Under the pieces are notes generated by a model. It was not told where the DNA came from and ran no database searches. It worked only from the letters and a program-made list of their open reading frames with translations. Positions 18,200 through 26,568 of a stretch of 64,000 bases of DNA are shown piece after piece. The first letter of the stretch is position 1, and each line of letters starts with the position of its first letter. Made by a program: the position numbers and the translations under genes. Source of the stretch: JANQPX01 sp965204405 (GTDB taxonomy: Bacteria > Pseudomonadota > Alphaproteobacteria > Geminicoccales > Geminicoccaceae); NCBI GenBank assembly GCA_965204405.1, contig CBDBEN010000005.1:1674001-1738000 (forward strand), written 5' to 3'.

Positions 18200-18604
18200 T
18201 CAGGCAAGCTCGTCTTGATGCGCCTCGGCTTCGTCGGCGTGAAAGTCGATATGGATGTGATTGCCGTCGGGGTCCCAGATATTGACCTGGACGATCGGAA
18301 AATCCGGCACCTTATTCAGCTTGTAGGCAGCGTCGTTTTTCTTCAGCCGCGCCAGGAATTCGGTGAGCCCGGTTGCGCTGATGGCGAAATGCTCGAGCCT
18401 CAAATCGCTCTCAGGATCGACCAGCGATCGATCGACTCCAACCAGGTGAACGATTGGTTTTTCATCGATGTAGAGCCAGGCGCCGGGAAAGCTGAAACTT
18501 GGCCGCGGGCCTTGTTCCAATCCGAGAATGCGCTCGTACCAGGCGGCCATGTCTTCGAGGTTGCGTGTCCTCACATTGACATGGTCCAGTGCACCTAGCT
18601 TCAT
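18200..18604 (-). CDS. VOC (glyoxalase/bleomycin-resistance) family protein
   Basis: A 134-residue single-domain protein of the vicinal-oxygen-chelate fold: LDHVNVRTRNLEDMAAWYERILGL at the start, LRLEHFAIS in the middle and IWDPDGNHIHIDFHA at the end. His9, a middle His and Glu/His near the C-terminus can form the metal site. Members include glyoxalases, dioxygenases and resistance proteins; the substrate is not predictable. ATG 18604 lies five bases after AGGAGG. It is on the strand opposite to lpdA and about 75 bases downstream of the peptide-transporter ATPase gene, so it may be the last gene of that operon. Confidence 0.8.
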   Translation of the reverse strand: MKLGALDHVNVRTRNLEDMAAWYERILGLEQGPRPSFSFPGAWLYIDEKPIVHLVGVDRSLVDPESDLRLEHFAISATGLTEFLARLKKNDAAYKLNKVPDFPIVQVNIWDPDGNHIHIDFHADEAEAHQDELA

Positions 18605-18682
18605 GACCACCTCCTATCGACGGGCTTTGACGGGCAGCTCAGAGGGCTGCTGATCAATGCAACGACTATGATTGATCGGGTG

Positions 18683-19435
18683 TCAGCGGGCAACATCCTC
18701 ATGGGCCTGGTATCCCTGGCTGGCCTGAAACAGCTGTTCGGCATAAGCGGTTTCGAAACGGCCATCGGCAAGGACGCTGGCATCAGCCGTCTCCAGGATG
18801 CGGCCGCCCTGCATAACGGCGAGCCGGTCGCACATATGGCTGATCACGCCCAGATTGTGGCTGACCAGCAGGAAGGTGAGACCGAGGCTTTTGCGAAGCT
18901 CGCTCAGGAGGTTCAGGATCTCTGCCTGGATGGAGACGTCGAGCGCCGAGGTCGGCTCGTCCAGCAGCAGGGTTTCCGGCTCCAGGATTAGCGCCCTTGC
19001 GATTGCGACCCGCTGGCGTTGGCCGCCGGAGAGCTGATGAGGAAAGCGAAAGCGGAATTCCGGGCCGAGGCGCACCATGTCCAGCATCTCGAGAATGCGC
19101 GCCTCACGCTCGCCCAGACGGTGAATGGCCAGCGGTTCGCGCAGGATCTGGTCGACGGTCTGGCGCGGGTGCAACGAGCCGAACGGGTCTTGAAAGACCA
19201 TTTGCACGCGCTTGTGGAATGAAAGCGGGATTTTTTTGGTCAAGGGGCTGCCATCATAGCTGATCTTGCCCTGCCAATCGGTGTTCAGCCCTGCAATGGC
19301 CCTGAGAACGGTCGACTTGCCGGAACCGCTCTCGCCCACCAGGCCGAAGCTTTCCTTCCGGTCGACGCGAAAGCTGACACCCTGCACGGCCTGCACGTCG
19401 GCGAAGTCGACCCTCAGATCTTCGATCTCAATCAC
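18683..19435 (-). CDS. Peptide/nickel-type ABC transporter ATPase, second subunit (DppF-like)
   Basis: A 250-residue ABC ATPase: Walker A GESGSGKST, Q-loop with QDPFGSLHPRQTV, signature LSGGQRQRVAIARAL, Walker B LLLDEPTSALD and the switch His in LVSHNLGVISHM. The HPRQTV element following the Q-loop is typical of the DppF/OppF half of peptide importers. The gene overlaps the DppD-like gene by ATGA. It is shorter than most OppF proteins because the C-terminal oligopeptide extension is reduced. The pair powers the permeases encoded just upstream. Confidence 0.9.
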   Translation of the reverse strand: MIEIEDLRVDFADVQAVQGVSFRVDRKESFGLVGESGSGKSTVLRAIAGLNTDWQGKISYDGSPLTKKIPLSFHKRVQMVFQDPFGSLHPRQTVDQILREPLAIHRLGEREARILEMLDMVRLGPEFRFRFPHQLSGGQRQRVAIARALILEPETLLLDEPTSALDVSIQAEILNLLSELRKSLGLTFLLVSHNLGVISHMCDRLAVMQGGRILETADASVLADGRFETAYAEQLFQASQGYQAHEDVAR

Positions 19436-20298
19436 GACAGACGCTCGGTGCTGCCGGGTTCCAGCCAGGCAGGATCACGGGCCATCACGGAAAGAGCTTG
19501 ACCGCGTGTCGCAGCGCTCGGGAGGCAGGACATCAGGCCTCGGGTATAGGGATGCTTGGCTTGATGCAGGGCATCCGCCCGCAGTTCCTCGACGATGCTG
19601 CCGCCATACATCACCAGTATGCGATCGCAAAAGGAGGCGACCAGCTCCAGATCGTGGCTGATGAAGATCAGGCCCATGCCTCGGTCCTGCACCAGCTTGT
19701 CCAAGATGCGCAGCACGCTCTGCTGGACCGTAACGTCGAGGGCGGAGGTAGGCTCGTCGGCGATCAGGAGTTTCGGGTCCGGGAGAAGCATCATCGCGAT
19801 CATCACCCGCTGGCCCATTCCGCCGGAAAGCTCATGGGCATAGGCTTTATAGACGCGCTCCGCATCGTCGATCTGTACCGCGTTCAGCATTTCCAGCGCC
19901 CGACGTCTTGCATCCCTGGCCGTTACCTGCTCATGAGCGCGGAGCGCTTCGACAAGCTGCTTGCCCACGGGCATCACCGGGTTCAGCGAGAATTTCGGAT
20001 CCTGCATCACCATACCGATCTTGCCGCCGCGCAGATCACGCCGCTCGCGCCGGCCAAGCGTAAGGAGATCCACGCCCTCGAAGCGGAGCTTTCCTGCCTC
20101 GACATCGCCGCTGGTCAGGCCGAGGATCGCCCGGCCGGTCTGCGACTTTCCGGAGCCGCTCTCGCCGACGATTCCCAGCTTCTCCCTGCCCATGGAGAAG
20201 CTGACGCCGCGAACCGCCTCGATCAGCCGGCTCCGTGTGCGAAAACGAACCGAAAGATTGTCGACCTCAAGCAAGGGGGCGCCCCCGGCGCCGCTCAT
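19432..20298 (-). CDS. Peptide/nickel-type ABC transporter ATPase, first subunit (DppD-like)
   Basis: A 288-residue ABC ATPase: Walker A GESGSGKSQTGRAI, Q-loop MVMQDPKFSLNPVM, signature ELSGGMGQRVMIAMML, Walker B LLIADEPTSALD and His in FISHDLELV. The SLNPVM element and the C-terminal PYTRGLMSCLP extension are hallmarks of DppD/OppD. ATG 20298 is chosen because it overlaps the stop of the upstream permease (ATGA) and begins just before the conserved LEVDNLSVRF strand; the frame is open far upstream, but that part only shadows the permease. Confidence 0.92.
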   Translation of the reverse strand: MSGAGGAPLLEVDNLSVRFRTRSRLIEAVRGVSFSMGREKLGIVGESGSGKSQTGRAILGLTSGDVEAGKLRFEGVDLLTLGRRERRDLRGGKIGMVMQDPKFSLNPVMPVGKQLVEALRAHEQVTARDARRRALEMLNAVQIDDAERVYKAYAHELSGGMGQRVMIAMMLLPDPKLLIADEPTSALDVTVQQSVLRILDKLVQDRGMGLIFISHDLELVASFCDRILVMYGGSIVEELRADALHQAKHPYTRGLMSCLPSAATRGQALSVMARDPAWLEPGSTERLS

Positions 20299-21218
20299 CG
20301 TTCGGTGTTTCTTGGATCGAGCACGTCGCGGAGACCGTCGCCCAAAAGATTGAAGCCGAGGGAGGTGATGAAGATTGCAAGGCCCGGCATGGTCGCGACC
20401 CACCATTGCTCCAGGAGATATTGTCGTCCGGTCGAAATCATCGCACCCCATTCCGGCAAGGGCGGCTGCGCGCCAAGTCCCAAAAAGCCCAGACCGGCCG
20501 CGGTCAGGATGATGCCAGCCATATCGAGGGTCAGACGGACAATGAGCGAAGAAAGACACATCGGCACGATATGATTGCCGATGATTCGCGTGGTCGATGC
20601 GCCCTGGATGCGAACGGCCGCTATGTAGTCCGCGTTGCGGATGGTCAGCGTCTCCGCGCGTGCCATTCTGGCATAGGGCGGCCAGACCGTGATCGCGATG
20701 GCGAGCACCGCGTTTTCTATGCCGGGGCCGAGGGCGGCGACGAAGGCGAGCGCCAGGATCAATCTCGGAAAGGCCAGGAATATATCGGTGATCCGCATCA
20801 GCACGCGATCGACCCAGCCACCGAGATAACCAGCCGTCGTGCCGACGATCAAACCGACCGGTCCGACGATGATCGCCACGATGCCGATGATGTAGAGGGT
20901 CAGCCTCGAGCCGTAGATGATTCTCGAATAGATGTCGCGGCCGAGTTCGTCCGTGCCCAGCCAATGCTCGGCGGAAGGCGGTTGCAGACGATCGGTGAGG
21001 ATCTGGTCGACCGGGGCATGGGTGGCGAGGAGCGGGGCGAAAAGGGCGGTGAGGATGAGGACGACGATGATGCCGAGACCGATCATCGCAAGCCCATTGG
21101 CGCGAAGCTCGAGCCAGCTCAAGTAGAAGCGGCCGAGGCGCGCCTGGCTTGGCGAGCCTGGCGTTTCGGACAGGAGCCAGGACCGAAGGCTGCCTGTCTT
21201 GGTATCGGATATCAGCAT
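20295..21218 (-). CDS. Peptide/nickel-type ABC transporter permease (DppC-like)
   Basis: A 307-residue inner-membrane permease. After a cytoplasmic N-terminus comes a first membrane helix (about residues 45-65, GLAMIGLGIIVVLILTALFA), the periplasmic HWLGTDELGRDIYSRIIYGSR hallmark of DppC/OppC, then five further helices and the EAA loop (AAVRIQGASTTRIIGNHIVP). It ends DVLDPRNTER, also typical. ATG 21218 shares bases with the stop of the upstream permease (TGATG), indicating coupled translation. Confidence 0.92.
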   Translation of the reverse strand: MLISDTKTGSLRSWLLSETPGSPSQARLGRFYLSWLELRANGLAMIGLGIIVVLILTALFAPLLATHAPVDQILTDRLQPPSAEHWLGTDELGRDIYSRIIYGSRLTLYIIGIVAIIVGPVGLIVGTTAGYLGGWVDRVLMRITDIFLAFPRLILALAFVAALGPGIENAVLAIAITVWPPYARMARAETLTIRNADYIAAVRIQGASTTRIIGNHIVPMCLSSLIVRLTLDMAGIILTAAGLGFLGLGAQPPLPEWGAMISTGRQYLLEQWWVATMPGLAIFITSLGFNLLGDGLRDVLDPRNTER

Positions 21219-22231
21219 CACCTGGCCCTCGGGTCGAGGAGCCGGTAGAGCATGTCCGACAAAAGATTCAAGCCGATGAACACCATGCCGACCACGATCG
21301 TTCCGCCGAGCACGGCATTCATGTCGGCATTGAGCAGCGAGTTGGTGATATAGAGGCCGAGCCCAGGCCAGGCAAAAACCGTCTCGGTCAGCACGGACCC
21401 TTCGAGCAGGCTGGCATAGGAAAGCGCCACCACGGTGATCAGGGGAATGGCGGTGTTGCCGAGCGCGTGGCGCCAGATGACCGCGGTTTCCGAAAGGCCT
21501 TTGACCCGGGCGGTGGTGATGTATTCCTGGCCAAGCTGTTCCAGCATCAGGCTCCGGGTCATCCGGCTGATATAGGCGAGGCTGTAATAGCCGAGCAGGG
21601 CTGCCGGCAGGATGATATGCGACAGCCCGTTCCACCAAACTTCCCAATCGCCGGCGAGCGCCGCGTCGATCAGGATTACGCCGGTTACCGGATCGACCAA
21701 ATCCTCGTAGAAGATGTCCAGCCGGCCTGGACCGGGCACCCAGTCCAGCTTGGCATAGAACAGAAGAAGGCCGAGAAGGCCCAGCCAAAAAATCGGCATC
21801 GAATAACCGACCAGGCCCAGGAAGCGCACCAGATGATCCGGCCAGCGTCCTTGATAGACAGCAGCGGCAACACCGGCCGGAATGCCGATGATCAGCCCGA
21901 TCAGGGTGGCAATGGTCGCAAGCTCGAGGGTCGCCGGGAAGACACGCTTGATGTCGTCGAGCACCGGCTTTGCCGTCAGCACGCTCTTGCCGAAATCGCC
22001 GCGCAGGACATCGCCAACATAGAAAAGAAACTGTTGCCAGAGCGGGAGGTGCAGACCCATCTCGATCTTGACCTGCTCGTAGACGTCAGCCGGAGCACGG
22101 TCGCCGACAGCAGCGAGCACCGGATCCACCGGCACCACCCGGCCGATCAGGAAGGTCACGACCAAAAGGCCCAGAAAAGTGAGCGCCAGCGTGGCTAGAA
22201 GGGCGCTTAGTTGAACGACATGGCGATACAA
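21218..22231 (-). CDS. Peptide/nickel-type ABC transporter permease (DppB-like)
   Basis: A 337-residue permease with six predicted helices, the first at about residues 9-31. Family marks are the periplasmic LPLWQQFLFYVGDVLRGDFG segment, GLVGYSMPIFWLGLL, the EAA loop YITTARVKGLSETAVIWRHA, and the end LSDMLYRLLDPRAR. It is the first gene of a four-gene operon (B-C-D-F order). No periplasmic binding protein gene lies beside it; the gene immediately upstream is an aldo/keto reductase-like gene 146 bases away on the same strand. The ligand is therefore unknown. Confidence 0.92.
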   Translation of the reverse strand: MYRHVVQLSALLATLALTFLGLLVVTFLIGRVVPVDPVLAAVGDRAPADVYEQVKIEMGLHLPLWQQFLFYVGDVLRGDFGKSVLTAKPVLDDIKRVFPATLELATIATLIGLIIGIPAGVAAAVYQGRWPDHLVRFLGLVGYSMPIFWLGLLGLLLFYAKLDWVPGPGRLDIFYEDLVDPVTGVILIDAALAGDWEVWWNGLSHIILPAALLGYYSLAYISRMTRSLMLEQLGQEYITTARVKGLSETAVIWRHALGNTAIPLITVVALSYASLLEGSVLTETVFAWPGLGLYITNSLLNADMNAVLGGTIVVGMVFIGLNLLSDMLYRLLDPRAR

Positions 22232-22377
22232 AATGACGTGGCAACATCCTGACGGGCGAAATGAAACGCGCGTCGGTCTGTCTTCCTTTCAGCAATGGGA
22301 CCTGCTGCATCTGGGTGTCGTCAATGCCGCTTGGTGTCAAGGGGCGAGATGCTGAGATTCGTTTGGCGCGCTCTTGC

Positions 22378-23448
22378 TCATCTGCGGCGACGTCGATCGC
22401 TGGGATCTTGCTCAGACCCTGAAGACCGACCAGCGGCAACCGGTTTTTCCCTCTCCAACTGAAAGACAGGGCCGTTCGGGCCCCGCCGTTTGACAAGCAC
22501 ACCGGCAAGGGAATCACGGTCCTGTGCAGTCGGAGAAAACCTTAGAGCCTGGAGGTGGCAGGAGAGCCGGTCGGCGTTGACGGAGCGCAGGATCACGGCT
22601 GTGATGTCGGCGTGGTCATACATGGCACGCAGCGCAACGCTGGCCAGCGGAACGCCGTGGCGGGCGGCAATGATGCTCAGCGTCAGCAGCAGTTCCTGAA
22701 AGAGGTCCCATCCACCGAAGGCTTCGATCACCAGGCGGTATCTTGCAAGCGAGGGGTTATCGAAGCGGTAACCCGGATCGGGTGCGCCCAGCCAGCGGGC
22801 CGACATGAGCCCGCCGGCAAGTGTGCCATAAGCGAGGAGCGCGATATCGTGCTTTCGGCAGAGATCGGCGAAATCTCCGCGAGGGCGCTGATCGATCAGA
22901 GAATAGGGAACCTGAACGGTAGCGAGGCCGATCCCGGAACGCATGAGCATCCCCAGATGCTCGGCATCGAAGTTGGCAATGCCGATATGGTGGACCTTGC
23001 CTTTGGCCTGCATCATGGTGAGGTAGCCAAGCCCATCGAGACAGCCGGACATGTCCTGCTCCGGCCAGTGGAGCTGAACCAGATCGAGTGCCTCGACACC
23101 CAGCCGGGTCAGGGATTGATCGATCGCCTGCTCGATTTGCTGCTGATTGAAGGTCTGGGGAACGGAAAGATCGGGGGTGACGTTGGTGTGGACACGAACG
23201 GATCGTGCCAGGGCTCTGCCGTGGGTACGCCGCAAGTCCTTGAGGAGGGAACCGATCAAACGCTCGAGGCTTGGGTCCGTGTTGCCGCAGTCGATTGTCG
23301 TGATCCCGGCATCAATGAACGCTGTCATGTCTGCTAGCGCCGCAGCGCTACCGAAACGGCGATGCAGTCCTGGCATGCCGCCATGCCCTTTGATGATGGT
23401 CGACATCCAATAGCCCGGCCGAAGTTCGACCGCCGAGACACCTCTCAC
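22378..23448 (-). CDS. Aldo/keto reductase-like protein with incomplete catalytic tetrad
   Basis: A 356-residue protein with the TIM-barrel pattern of the aldo/keto reductase family: ADMTAFIDAGITTIDCGN, then LVQLHWPEQD, KGKVHHIGIANFDAEHL and VQVPYSLIDQRPRGDF. The usual tetrad is Asp-Tyr-Lys-His. Asp and His are present (TTIDCG and LHWPE), but the Tyr position after DCGNTDPSLERLIG and the Lys position (VHTNVTP) are not conserved. Catalysis of the normal type is doubtful; it may bind a nucleotide or act differently. The GTG start at 23448 has AGGAGG nine bases upstream. The last 40 residues are basic and low in complexity. Confidence 0.75.
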   Translation of the reverse strand: MRGVSAVELRPGYWMSTIIKGHGGMPGLHRRFGSAAALADMTAFIDAGITTIDCGNTDPSLERLIGSLLKDLRRTHGRALARSVRVHTNVTPDLSVPQTFNQQQIEQAIDQSLTRLGVEALDLVQLHWPEQDMSGCLDGLGYLTMMQAKGKVHHIGIANFDAEHLGMLMRSGIGLATVQVPYSLIDQRPRGDFADLCRKHDIALLAYGTLAGGLMSARWLGAPDPGYRFDNPSLARYRLVIEAFGGWDLFQELLLTLSIIAARHGVPLASVALRAMYDHADITAVILRSVNADRLSCHLQALRFSPTAQDRDSLAGVLVKRRGPNGPVFQLEREKPVAAGRSSGSEQDPSDRRRRR

Positions 23449-23828
23449 GCGGTAAAGCCTCCTGCTCTTGCGAGAGCAGTGATCACGGCGACACTCCAGA
23501 CATCATTTCCAAGACCCGGTAAACAGCAAAGCAAAGCGTCCGATCAGATAGCCTGACAATCCACGGGATCGGCAAGGCCTCGGCCCGGATCTTTCGCCAG
23601 ATCGAAAGTACCCAAGTATGGTTGCGTGTTGATCGGAACATTATCCTCATCGATCAGCATGATCGAAGGGTTCGGTCTGCACGGGACTCCGCTGCCAATA
23701 CGGGGCAGAAGAGGCAAAGGCCTTGTCCCTGCATGTAAACACTCTACGATCATACACAAGCGTCATGTAAATGCGGCGCACCACCGAAGCAGGCCTGCTG
23801 GAATACGTTGATCGCCTCTGCTCAGACC
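23449..23828. other. Divergent intergenic region ahead of the amino-acid ABC operon
   Basis: About 380 bases separating the aldo/keto reductase-like gene (minus) from the amino-acid permease gene (plus). It must hold both promoters. A minus-strand open stretch at 23544-23759 (71 codons) shows no family motif and is not called. Two copies of CATGTAAA at about 23733 and 23764 lie before the permease gene and could be part of an operator. No RNA gene is recognised. Confidence 0.4.
23462..23479 (-). promoter_or_regulatory. Hairpin touching the ribosome site of the aldo/keto reductase-like gene
   Basis: A perfect 7-bp stem (CTGCTCT / AGAGCAG) with a four-base loop. On the transcribed strand its 3' arm ends in the AG that begins AGGAGG, the ribosome site of the gene starting at GTG 23448, so folding could limit translation. 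Seen in the sequence; function is inferred. Confidence 0.35.
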
Positions 23829-24635
23829 ATGGCTCCCGGAGCGCGTCGCTCCGCCTCTCGCCGGCATGCCCGTGACCTGATGCTGTTCATGGTCGGCTGC
23901 GGCCTTCTCATCTGGCTGGTTTATCTCGGTGCCACGGGCATGGGGTATAATTGGCAGTGGTACCGGGTGCCGAAATATATCTACCGGATCGTTGATGGCG
24001 AGCTGATCTGGGGACCGCTGGTCAAAGGTCTCCTGGTGACATTGCAGATCACCTTTTGGAGTGCGCTGCTAGCCCTTGTGATTGGCCTGGCAACGGCGCT
24101 GCTGCGGCTGTCGCGCTCGGCGTCGGGATATCTGCTCGCGACGGTCTATCTGGAAGCGGTGCGCAACACGCCGCTTTTGGTGCAGATGTTTCTATTCTAT
24201 TTCGTGCTCGCCCCGATTTTCGGCATCGAGCGTTTTTGGACCGGGATTATCTGCCTTGCCTTTTTCGAAGCTGCGTTCATCAGCGAAATCATCCGCGGCG
24301 GCATCCTGTCGGTGCCTAAAGGACAATGGGAGGCAGCCGCCTCGGTCGGTTTGACCTCACAGGATGTCTATCGCCAGGTTGTTCTGCCCCAAGCACTGCC
24401 GCTCATGCTGCCACCATTGACCAGCGCCATCGTCAACCTGATCAAGAACTCGGCCATCGTCAGCACGATCGCGATCTTCGATCTCACCACCGAAGGCCGG
24501 AACGTGATCGCTGACACCTTCATGAGCTTTGAGATCTGGTTCACCGTGGCCGGGATCTATCTCGTTCTCACCCTTTCCCTCTCTGCCGTCGTCGATATTC
24601 TGGAAAAGCGGGTACGAAGGGCAGAGAGCCGATGA
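23829..24635 (+). CDS. Polar amino-acid ABC transporter permease, first subunit
   Basis: A 268-residue His/Glu/Gln/Arg-type permease. A first helix (about residues 15-36) precedes an inserted WQWYRVPKYIYRIVDGEL segment; then comes the core with LVKGLLVTLQITFWSALLAL, YLEAVRNTPLLVQMFLFYF and the EAA loop KGQWEAAASVGLTSQDVYRQ, ending in VVDILEKRVRR. ATG 23829 is used; a TTG at 23808 would add seven residues and neither has a strong ribosome site. It is followed by the binding-protein gene and a second permease, so the transporter is a heterodimer. The ATPase gene is not in this window. Confidence 0.88.
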   Translation: MAPGARRSASRRHARDLMLFMVGCGLLIWLVYLGATGMGYNWQWYRVPKYIYRIVDGELIWGPLVKGLLVTLQITFWSALLALVIGLATALLRLSRSASGYLLATVYLEAVRNTPLLVQMFLFYFVLAPIFGIERFWTGIICLAFFEAAFISEIIRGGILSVPKGQWEAAASVGLTSQDVYRQVVLPQALPLMLPPLTSAIVNLIKNSAIVSTIAIFDLTTEGRNVIADTFMSFEIWFTVAGIYLVLTLSLSAVVDILEKRVRRAESR

Positions 24636-24666
24636 GCATTATGTTCCCTGCAAAACCAAGGAGGAA

Positions 24667-25500
24667 ATGATGGGTATCAAGACTATGATGGGTGTCATCG
24701 CAGGCGCTGCGATCGCCCTGACATCGCCGGTAGGCGCGCAGGAAGCGCAGCAGGCTCTCTCGTCCGAGAGCGTCATCGAGACAATCAAGCAAAACGGCGT
24801 CCTCAAGGTCGGCATGTCGACCTTCGTGCCCTGGGCGATGCGCAACAAGGAAGGCGAGCTGATCGGTTTCGAAATCGATGTCGCCACCCAGCTCGCCGAG
24901 GACATGGGCGTCGAGATCGAATTCGTGCCGACCGCCTGGGACGGCATCATTCCGGCCCTGATCGCCGGTAAGTTCGACGTGATCATCGGCGGCATGACCA
25001 TCACGCCCGAGCGCAATCTCACGGTCAATTTTTCGAGGCCCTACGCCCATTCCTCGCTTGGCGTGATGGCCAACAAGGAGCTGGCGGAAAACCTCACCTG
25101 GCCGGACGACTACAACAGCACCGATGTTACCTTTGTCTGCCGCCGTGGCGCTACACCCTGCACCTACATCGCCGAAAAGTTCCCGAAAGCGACGCTTCGC
25201 CAGTTCGACGATCAGGCGCAGACCACGCAGGAAGTGATGAACGGCAATGCCCATGTGGTGATGGGCTCGCAGCCGCTGCCGGCGTTCATGATCTACGACA
25301 ACCCGGATGTCCTGTTCTCGCCAACCGACGAAAAGATCGATCCGGGCAACGAGGCGTTTGCTCTGAGAAAAGGCGACCCCGACGCACTCAACTACTTCTC
25401 CAACTGGATCCTGCTCAAGGAATCCAGCGGCTGGCTGGAAGAGCGTCACAGCTACTGGTTCGGCGGTCGCCCCTGGGCCGACCAAGTCGCCGAAAACTGA
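24667..25500 (+). CDS. Amino-acid ABC transporter periplasmic binding protein
   Basis: A 277-residue family-3 solute-binding protein with a Sec signal peptide (residues 1-23, ending PVGAQ). The mature domain starts SVIETIKQNGVLKVGMSTFVPW and has GFEIDVATQLAEDMGVEIEFVPTAWDGIIPALIAGKFD and the lobe-2 HVVMGSQPLPAFM. A Cys pair (TFVCRRGATPCTY) could form a disulfide. AAGGAGG precedes the double ATG at 24667/24670. It delivers a polar amino acid or derivative to the permeases on either side. A hairpin follows the stop, a common way of keeping binding-protein mRNA abundant. Confidence 0.9.
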   Translation: MMGIKTMMGVIAGAAIALTSPVGAQEAQQALSSESVIETIKQNGVLKVGMSTFVPWAMRNKEGELIGFEIDVATQLAEDMGVEIEFVPTAWDGIIPALIAGKFDVIIGGMTITPERNLTVNFSRPYAHSSLGVMANKELAENLTWPDDYNSTDVTFVCRRGATPCTYIAEKFPKATLRQFDDQAQTTQEVMNGNAHVVMGSQPLPAFMIYDNPDVLFSPTDEKIDPGNEAFALRKGDPDALNYFSNWILLKESSGWLEERHSYWFGGRPWADQVAEN

Positions 25501-25508
25501 TTTTTGTA

Positions 25509-25547
25509 ACTTGGCGGAGGTGTCCAGGCCGGGCACCCCCGCCAAGT
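25509..25547 (+). promoter_or_regulatory. Intra-operon hairpin after the binding-protein gene
   Basis: Arms ACTTGGCGGAGGTG (25509-25522) and CACCCCCGCCAAGT (25534-25547) pair over 14 positions with one mismatch and an 11-base loop. It lies nine bases after the binding-protein stop and 19 before the second permease. There is no U-run, so it is more likely an mRNA-stabilising or partial-termination element than a full terminator. Confidence 0.6.
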
Positions 25548-25566
25548 AACCGGTCAAGACAGCGCC

Positions 25567-26460
25567 TTGTATCCTGATCCCAACCAGCAGCGTCGTATCG
25601 GATGGCTCGATGTCGTGATCGTCGCAATGGTGCTGGCGCTGATCGTTTATGTCTACGTCCGGGTCACGGACGTTCTTGTCTACAAATGGGACTGGTCATT
25701 TCTTCCGGGGTTCTTTCTGCGCTTTGATGAGGAGACCGGAAGCTGGCACATCAATCTTCTCATCAAGGGCCTTCTCACCACCATCCGTCTGTCGATCTGG
25801 GCGATGATACTGGCTTCATTCATCGGTCTGATCATGGGTATCATGCGCACGGCGAACCGATTGCTGCCGCGTATGATCGCCGGCACCTATGTCGGGCTGA
25901 TCAGAAACATTCCGCCGCTCGTCTTCATCTTCGTTTTCTACTTCTTCATCTCCAGCCAGCTCATGCCCCTGCTTGGCATCGATCGCTGGGCAAGATCACT
26001 TGGAGACAGTGAAGCGACGGTGGTCAACATCCTCTTCGGCGAGCCCAAATTGCTGGAAAACCTGATCTCCGGCATTCTTTGCCTCGCCATGTTCGAGGCG
26101 GCCTACATCACCGAAATCGTGCGCGCCGGTATTCAAGCGATTCCTAAGGGTCAGGTTGAGGCAGGCCAGAGTCTGGGGCTCAGCCGCTTCTTCGTTTTTC
26201 GTGATGTCATTCTTCCCCAAGCATTGCAAAAAGTGACGCCGCCCCTTGCCAGCCAGTTCATCATGCTGGTCAAGAACTCGGCGATCGTCGCCCTGATTTC
26301 CATCCAGGAATTGACCTTCCTCGGCACCGAAATTTCGGTCTCCACCAGAAAGCCGTTCGAGACCTGGATCACGATCGCTCTGATGTATTTCGTTCTCTGC
26401 TACTCGCTCGCCTTGCTGTTCAGCCGCATCGAGCGCAGGATGCGCCAAACACAGCGCTGA
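25567..26460 (+). CDS. Polar amino-acid ABC transporter permease, second subunit
   Basis: A 297-residue permease related to the one at 23829. It has a first helix (about residues 14-34), a periplasmic insert (YKWDWSFLPGFFLRF), the core LLIKGLLTTIRLSIWAMILA, YVGLIRNIPPLVFIFVFYFF and the EAA loop KGQVEAGQSLGLSRFFVFRD. A longer loop (GDSEATVVNILFGEPKLLEN) separates two helices. The start is TTG 25567, judged from the conserved hydrophobic N-terminus; the ribosome site is weak. With the first permease and binding protein it forms an importer lacking a local ATPase. Confidence 0.86.
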   Translation: MYPDPNQQRRIGWLDVVIVAMVLALIVYVYVRVTDVLVYKWDWSFLPGFFLRFDEETGSWHINLLIKGLLTTIRLSIWAMILASFIGLIMGIMRTANRLLPRMIAGTYVGLIRNIPPLVFIFVFYFFISSQLMPLLGIDRWARSLGDSEATVVNILFGEPKLLENLISGILCLAMFEAAYITEIVRAGIQAIPKGQVEAGQSLGLSRFFVFRDVILPQALQKVTPPLASQFIMLVKNSAIVALISIQELTFLGTEISVSTRKPFETWITIALMYFVLCYSLALLFSRIERRMRQTQR

Positions 26461-26463
26461 CGT

Positions 26464-26539
26464 TCGGCTCCGGTCCTCGCCCCCGCCCACCCGATATTAT
26501 CCGATACGCTGGCGGGTGTTGGGCGAGGACCGGAGCCGA
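26464..26539 (+). promoter_or_regulatory. Long perfect inverted repeat between transporter and enzyme genes
   Basis: Two perfect 19-base arms, 26464-26482 and 26521-26539 (TCGGCTCCGGTCCTCGCCC and its complement), enclose 38 bases in which CACCCG and CGGGTG can pair further. It lies three bases after the permease stop and 29 before the AhpD-like gene. No U-run follows (AAACCTAAAAAAATCGG), so it is not a standard terminator. It probably changes mRNA stability or read-through into the two enzyme genes. Confidence 0.7.
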
Positions 26540-26568
26540 GCAAACCTAAAAAAATCGGAACCATTATC

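Noticed and set aside
23544..23759. 71-codon minus-strand open stretch ahead of the amino-acid ABC operon
   Set aside because: No recognisable motif and no ribosome site.
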